Below are positions 7,252 through 9,926 of a stretch of DNA of 9,926 nt, one piece after another (positions within the stretch are counted from its first letter, which is position 1; each line of letters opens with the position of its first letter). The stretch lies in assembly GCA_030596465.1 (NCBI GenBank), contig JAUVJW010000046.1:1-9926 (forward strand), written 5' to 3'. The notes beneath the pieces are model-generated. The model saw only the letters and a list, made by a program, of their open reading frames with translations. It was not told the DNA's origin and did no database searches. The position numbers and the translations under genes are program-made. The stretch comes from Candidatus Fermentibacteraceae bacterium (lineage in GTDB: Bacteria > Fermentibacterota > Fermentibacteria > Fermentibacterales > JCC-6).

Positions 7252-8520
7252 ATGAAAAAACTGATTCTCCTTACCTATACCTTTCCCCCTCTTTCCACCG
7301 GAGGAACATCAGTTGTTCTTAACATGTGCAGATACCTTCCAGCTAACCAATGGGAAGTAATAGTTGTAACTGTAGATAAACCCCGTGGTATGGCAACAGA
7401 TCACACACTTCTTGAGGAACTGCCTGAGGATCTCAAGGTATTCAGAGTTCCTCATGGAAAGACTTCACTGAAAAAACCGTCAACTGCTTCCATTGGAGAT
7501 GACACTCCTTTAAAAAAACTGACGAAGTTCATTGCTCACAACTACATCCTCATACCCGACCGGGTAATCACATGGAAAAAGCAGGTTCTTCCTGTTTTGA
7601 AAAAGATAATAGACGAGGAAAAACCTCACGCAATAATGTCCTTCGGTCCGCACCACTCTCTGCACCTTATAGCGCTCTCAGCCTCAAAGGAAACCGCCCT
7701 TCCTTTCATTCCATTTTTCGGTGACCTGTGGCTGGAAGACAGCTATGTGGAATGGCCCAGCAAGTTAAACAGGCTGATTGAATCCATTCTTGAAAGAAAA
7801 GTTGTCCGAAAGGCAAGGGGAATTGTTGCAACCACAGAGGCATCCGCCGGTTATTTCCTGGAAAGGTACGAGAATCTTTGTCCCCCCTCTCATGTTGCGG
7901 AAAACGCATACGACCCGCGAAGAGTAATCCAAGCTGATTCACCTGTTCCCGACCCTGAGCACCTGACCGCCGGATGGACCGGAAACTTTTTCGCGAGTCA
8001 CTCTCCCGAAGAGCTGCTGGAAGGATTGAGAATGTTCTACACAAGAAATCCTCAGTCCAGGCTCAGAATAAACATGGCTGGCGGTATAGACTCCACCTCC
8101 AGACAAAAATTGGACAATAAACCCCTGAAAGGCAAAATCACTCATTACGGTCATCTCAAATGGAATGAGGTACCGGAGTTCCAGAGAAATTGCGACATTC
8201 TTATCGGGTATCTCAACCCGCGCAAAGGCAGTCATTATAAAAATGCCAGCAAAACAGCCGAGTATCTGATGTCCGGAAGAACTATTCTTGGAATTGTTCC
8301 GGAAGGGTCAATGGCAGCAAGAATCAGAAATCCCGGCAGAGGATACATCGTTCAGCCAAATGCGGAAGATATTGCCCTTAAGCTCGAAAACCTGGAGTAC
8401 CAGTGGAAAACATCACATCTTCGATTACCTCTTGACTTTGCAAAAATTGAGGAAAAATTCTCCGCTGTAAGCGTAATGAAGAAGATGGCGAAATTTCTGA
8501 ACAGAATGGCGGGCCCATGA
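7252..8520 (+). CDS. GT4-like glycosyltransferase of the KTAEYL subgroup
   Basis: A 422-residue GT-B-fold protein with an ATG start five bases after GAGG. The N-terminus TYTFPPLSTGGTSVVLN (8-24) is the glycine-rich acceptor-domain loop seen in many surface-polysaccharide glycosyltransferases. SFGPHHSLHLIAL (130-142) and FGDLWLEDSY (156-165) mark the rest of that domain. The C-terminal half has the strand HLTAGWTGNFF (237-247) and the donor-site segment KTAEYLMSGRTILGIVPEGS (334-353). This segment has only one glutamate (E337) in the position of the usual E-x7-E pair, a pattern shared by a recognised group of such enzymes, so it need not mean inactivity. No membrane segment is evident. It lies between two other glycosyltransferase genes with 2-bp spacing upstream and an ATGA overlap downstream, implying a shared glycan product. 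Substrate unknown. Confidence 0.91.
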   Translation: MKKLILLTYTFPPLSTGGTSVVLNMCRYLPANQWEVIVVTVDKPRGMATDHTLLEELPEDLKVFRVPHGKTSLKKPSTASIGDDTPLKKLTKFIAHNYILIPDRVITWKKQVLPVLKKIIDEEKPHAIMSFGPHHSLHLIALSASKETALPFIPFFGDLWLEDSYVEWPSKLNRLIESILERKVVRKARGIVATTEASAGYFLERYENLCPPSHVAENAYDPRRVIQADSPVPDPEHLTAGWTGNFFASHSPEELLEGLRMFYTRNPQSRLRINMAGGIDSTSRQKLDNKPLKGKITHYGHLKWNEVPEFQRNCDILIGYLNPRKGSHYKNASKTAEYLMSGRTILGIVPEGSMAARIRNPGRGYIVQPNAEDIALKLENLEYQWKTSHLRLPLDFAKIEEKFSAVSVMKKMAKFLNRMAGP

Positions 8521-9737
8521 AGATACTGTATGTACTGGGCTTTCTTCCTCCTTACATAACAAGAGAAATCGAAGCTGTTGCGGCCCGCGGGCACAATATC
8601 TCTGTTCTGCTTCCTGAAAACAGAAAAAACAGCGAAACAGCTGATTTCTGGAATGATATCTCCAAAGACCCGGAAGGCCACTCAGTAACCATCCGGAGAA
8701 TTCTGAAATTCATATACCTCACCTGCCCTGTAAGACAGTTGGCAGTGCCTCTTTTCAAATCTTTACGATTTCCAGCAACCCTGATAAAATCACTTAAAGA
8801 AGGCGAATTCAGATATTTTCTTATTGCTTCCAGTGTTGTAGTTGAAATGGATTCTTCCTTTAAGCCGAACATTATACATGCCCACTTCGCCCAGGATCAG
8901 GCCCATATTGCAAGAATTATGGCATCCATCCTCAAAATTCCCTACACTGTAACCACCCACGCCACAGATATATTTGTACCAAAATCCAAAACCAGACTCC
9001 GCCGGGTACTGCAAGAGGCCTCCAGGGTTTTCACTATTTCCGAATACAATCTGAACCACCTTCTGGAATACGGATTGGATCGGGAAAACATAGTTGTTTC
9101 ACTACTTGGGCTGGACTCGACAAAACTGCCTGAGAGGAAAATATCTTCCTCCTCTCCTGTGGCGGTTTGCGCCGCAAGCGGACTTGTTGCCAAGAAGGGA
9201 GTGCCTGTACTTATCAAGGCCATGCATCTGCTTCAGCAGAGAAATATAAATTGCAGGCTTACTGTTATCGGTTCCGACCCCGATGGCACAAAACTCAAAG
9301 AGTACAGAGAAATTTCCTCCGATCTTCCTGTTGATTTTGTTGGGGTTCTTAACTCTGAAGAAACACTGAATACTATTTCGGGTGCCTCTTTCTTCGTTCT
9401 TCCTTGTATTGAAGCCGCAAACGGAGATAAAGATGGAATCCCGGTAGCGCTCATGGAAGCTATGGGCATGGGCATACCATGCATCTCCACCCGAATTTCC
9501 GGTATTCCTGAATTGATAGAGAACGACATCAGCGGTATTCTGGTAAATCCTGAATCCCCGGAGGAACTTGCCGATGCGATGACAGCTCTGCTTTCCGGAA
9601 AAGAACTGGCAGACCGTCTGGGCAGTGCCGGCAGAGAAAAGGTGCTTTCCAGCCACAGCCCGGAGAAGCTGGCAGATATTCTTACAGAGAATCTTACCAG
9701 GAGTGTGTCCGAGAACAGAACCAGAGTTACTCCATAG
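8517..9737 (+). CDS. GT4-family glycosyltransferase (colanic-acid WcaL-like subgroup)
   Basis: A 406-residue retaining glycosyltransferase of GT-B fold. The ATG overlaps the previous stop as ATGA and has only a weak GGCGGG nearby, so translation is probably coupled. Motifs: IIHAHFAQDQAHIA (119-132), YTVTTHATDIF (143-153), ISEYNLNHL (174-182), the donor strand SGLVAKKGVPVLIKAM (221-236), and GDKDGIPVALMEAMGMGIP (303-321) with ISGIPEL (327-333). In this subgroup, as in WcaL/AmsK-like enzymes, aspartate (D306) takes the place of the first glutamate of E-x7-E, and the second is E314. The family includes colanic-acid and exopolysaccharide glycosyltransferases; the donor here is not predictable. 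The last 11 bases overlap the 3' end of a convergent minus-strand gene, leaving no room for a conventional intergenic terminator. Confidence 0.93.
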   Translation: MKILYVLGFLPPYITREIEAVAARGHNISVLLPENRKNSETADFWNDISKDPEGHSVTIRRILKFIYLTCPVRQLAVPLFKSLRFPATLIKSLKEGEFRYFLIASSVVVEMDSSFKPNIIHAHFAQDQAHIARIMASILKIPYTVTTHATDIFVPKSKTRLRRVLQEASRVFTISEYNLNHLLEYGLDRENIVVSLLGLDSTKLPERKISSSSPVAVCAASGLVAKKGVPVLIKAMHLLQQRNINCRLTVIGSDPDGTKLKEYREISSDLPVDFVGVLNSEETLNTISGASFFVLPCIEAANGDKDGIPVALMEAMGMGIPCISTRISGIPELIENDISGILVNPESPEELADAMTALLSGKELADRLGSAGREKVLSSHSPEKLADILTENLTRSVSENRTRVTP

Positions 9738-9921
9738 CAGTGTCAGCGTACAGTTTCTTCATGCAATCGGGGCAGATTCCGTGGCTGAACTGAGTATCTG
9801 TATGCTCGGATATGTACGTTTCTATCTGTTTCCAGTACCCGGAATCATCACGGATTCTTTTACAGGATGAACAGATTGGAAGCAACCCGCTGAGGTGATT
9901 AATTTCGGCAACGGCTTTTTT
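9727..9921 (-). pseudogene. C-terminal CxxC-x29-CxxC module of a PAS/receiver-type signalling protein, frame disrupted at window edge
   Basis: The minus strand encodes 64 residues ending in TAA at 9729-9727. They match a small C-terminal module that follows PAS, GAF, histidine-kinase or receiver domains in many environmental bacteria: LSGLLPICSSCKRIRDDSGYW, then a YISEHT helix, then FSHGICPDCMKKLY. Four cysteines form CxxC-x29-CxxC, suggestive of a zinc or iron site. No start codon suits this fragment, so it is the tail of a longer gene entering from the right. However, an in-frame TAG lies at 9924-9922, directly before an A6 run (9921-9916). Removing one A would restore LEKAVAEINHLSGLLP, which fits the family consensus, so either a real frameshift or a homopolymer sequencing error is likely. 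Labelled pseudogene provisionally; it could be intact. It overlaps the convergent glycosyltransferase by 11 bp. Confidence 0.65.
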
Positions 9922-9926
9922 CTAAT

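Noticed and set aside
9102..9656. Minus-strand open frame of 184 codons
   Set aside because: It is antisense to the last glycosyltransferase, whose donor-site motifs cover the same bases.

Overview
The window looks like a chromosomal segment of a Gram-negative bacterium. The evidence is an apparent outer-membrane beta-barrel tail on a periplasmic-type TPR protein, an undecaprenyl-diphosphatase, and glycosyltransferases of the cell-envelope polysaccharide type. Base composition is moderate. Non-ATG starts are very common: about five of the eight genes with a visible start use TTG or GTG. The exact phylum cannot be read from one window. A large TPR plus beta-barrel protein with a short signal peptide recalls uncultured anaerobic candidate phyla near the FCB group, such as Fermentibacteria, but that is a low-confidence guess.

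The left half (1-5850) is one leftward gene train on the minus strand, read from right to left. It holds a GT4 glycosyltransferase (5850-4777), a DapG-type aspartokinase (4838-3642), UppP/BacA undecaprenyl-diphosphatase (3645-2869), a NimA/PNPOx-like FMN-binding protein (2868-2422), and a very large TPR protein (2425 to beyond base 1) whose C-terminal part looks like a DUF481-type outer-membrane barrel. Every junction overlaps or abuts (62 nt, ATGA, zero gap, TTGA), so this should be a single translationally coupled operon. The TPR gene starts with TTG and fills the whole first 2.4 kb, which otherwise looks empty if only ATG starts are considered.

A 139-bp divergent intergenic region (5851-5989) carries nested inverted repeats and two opposed TATACT hexamers, suggesting divergent and possibly co-regulated promoters. 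To its right, three more glycosyltransferases (5990-7249, 7252-8520, 8517-9737) form a tight rightward operon. All are GT-B-fold, GT4-like enzymes, each of a different subfamily.

At the right edge, a minus-strand gene converges on this operon and overlaps its last 11 bp. Only its C-terminal CxxC...CxxC module is visible. This module commonly ends PAS/GAF/receiver signalling proteins. Its frame is broken by a TAG beside an A6 run four bases from the window end.

Taken together, the region combines glycan assembly (four glycosyltransferases), lipid-carrier recycling (UppP) and aspartate-family/DAP precursor supply (aspartokinase). It reads as an envelope-polysaccharide and peptidoglycan neighbourhood. 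No flippase, polymerase or nucleotide-sugar synthesis gene is in view, and I found no mobile element, CRISPR array, tRNA or rRNA.
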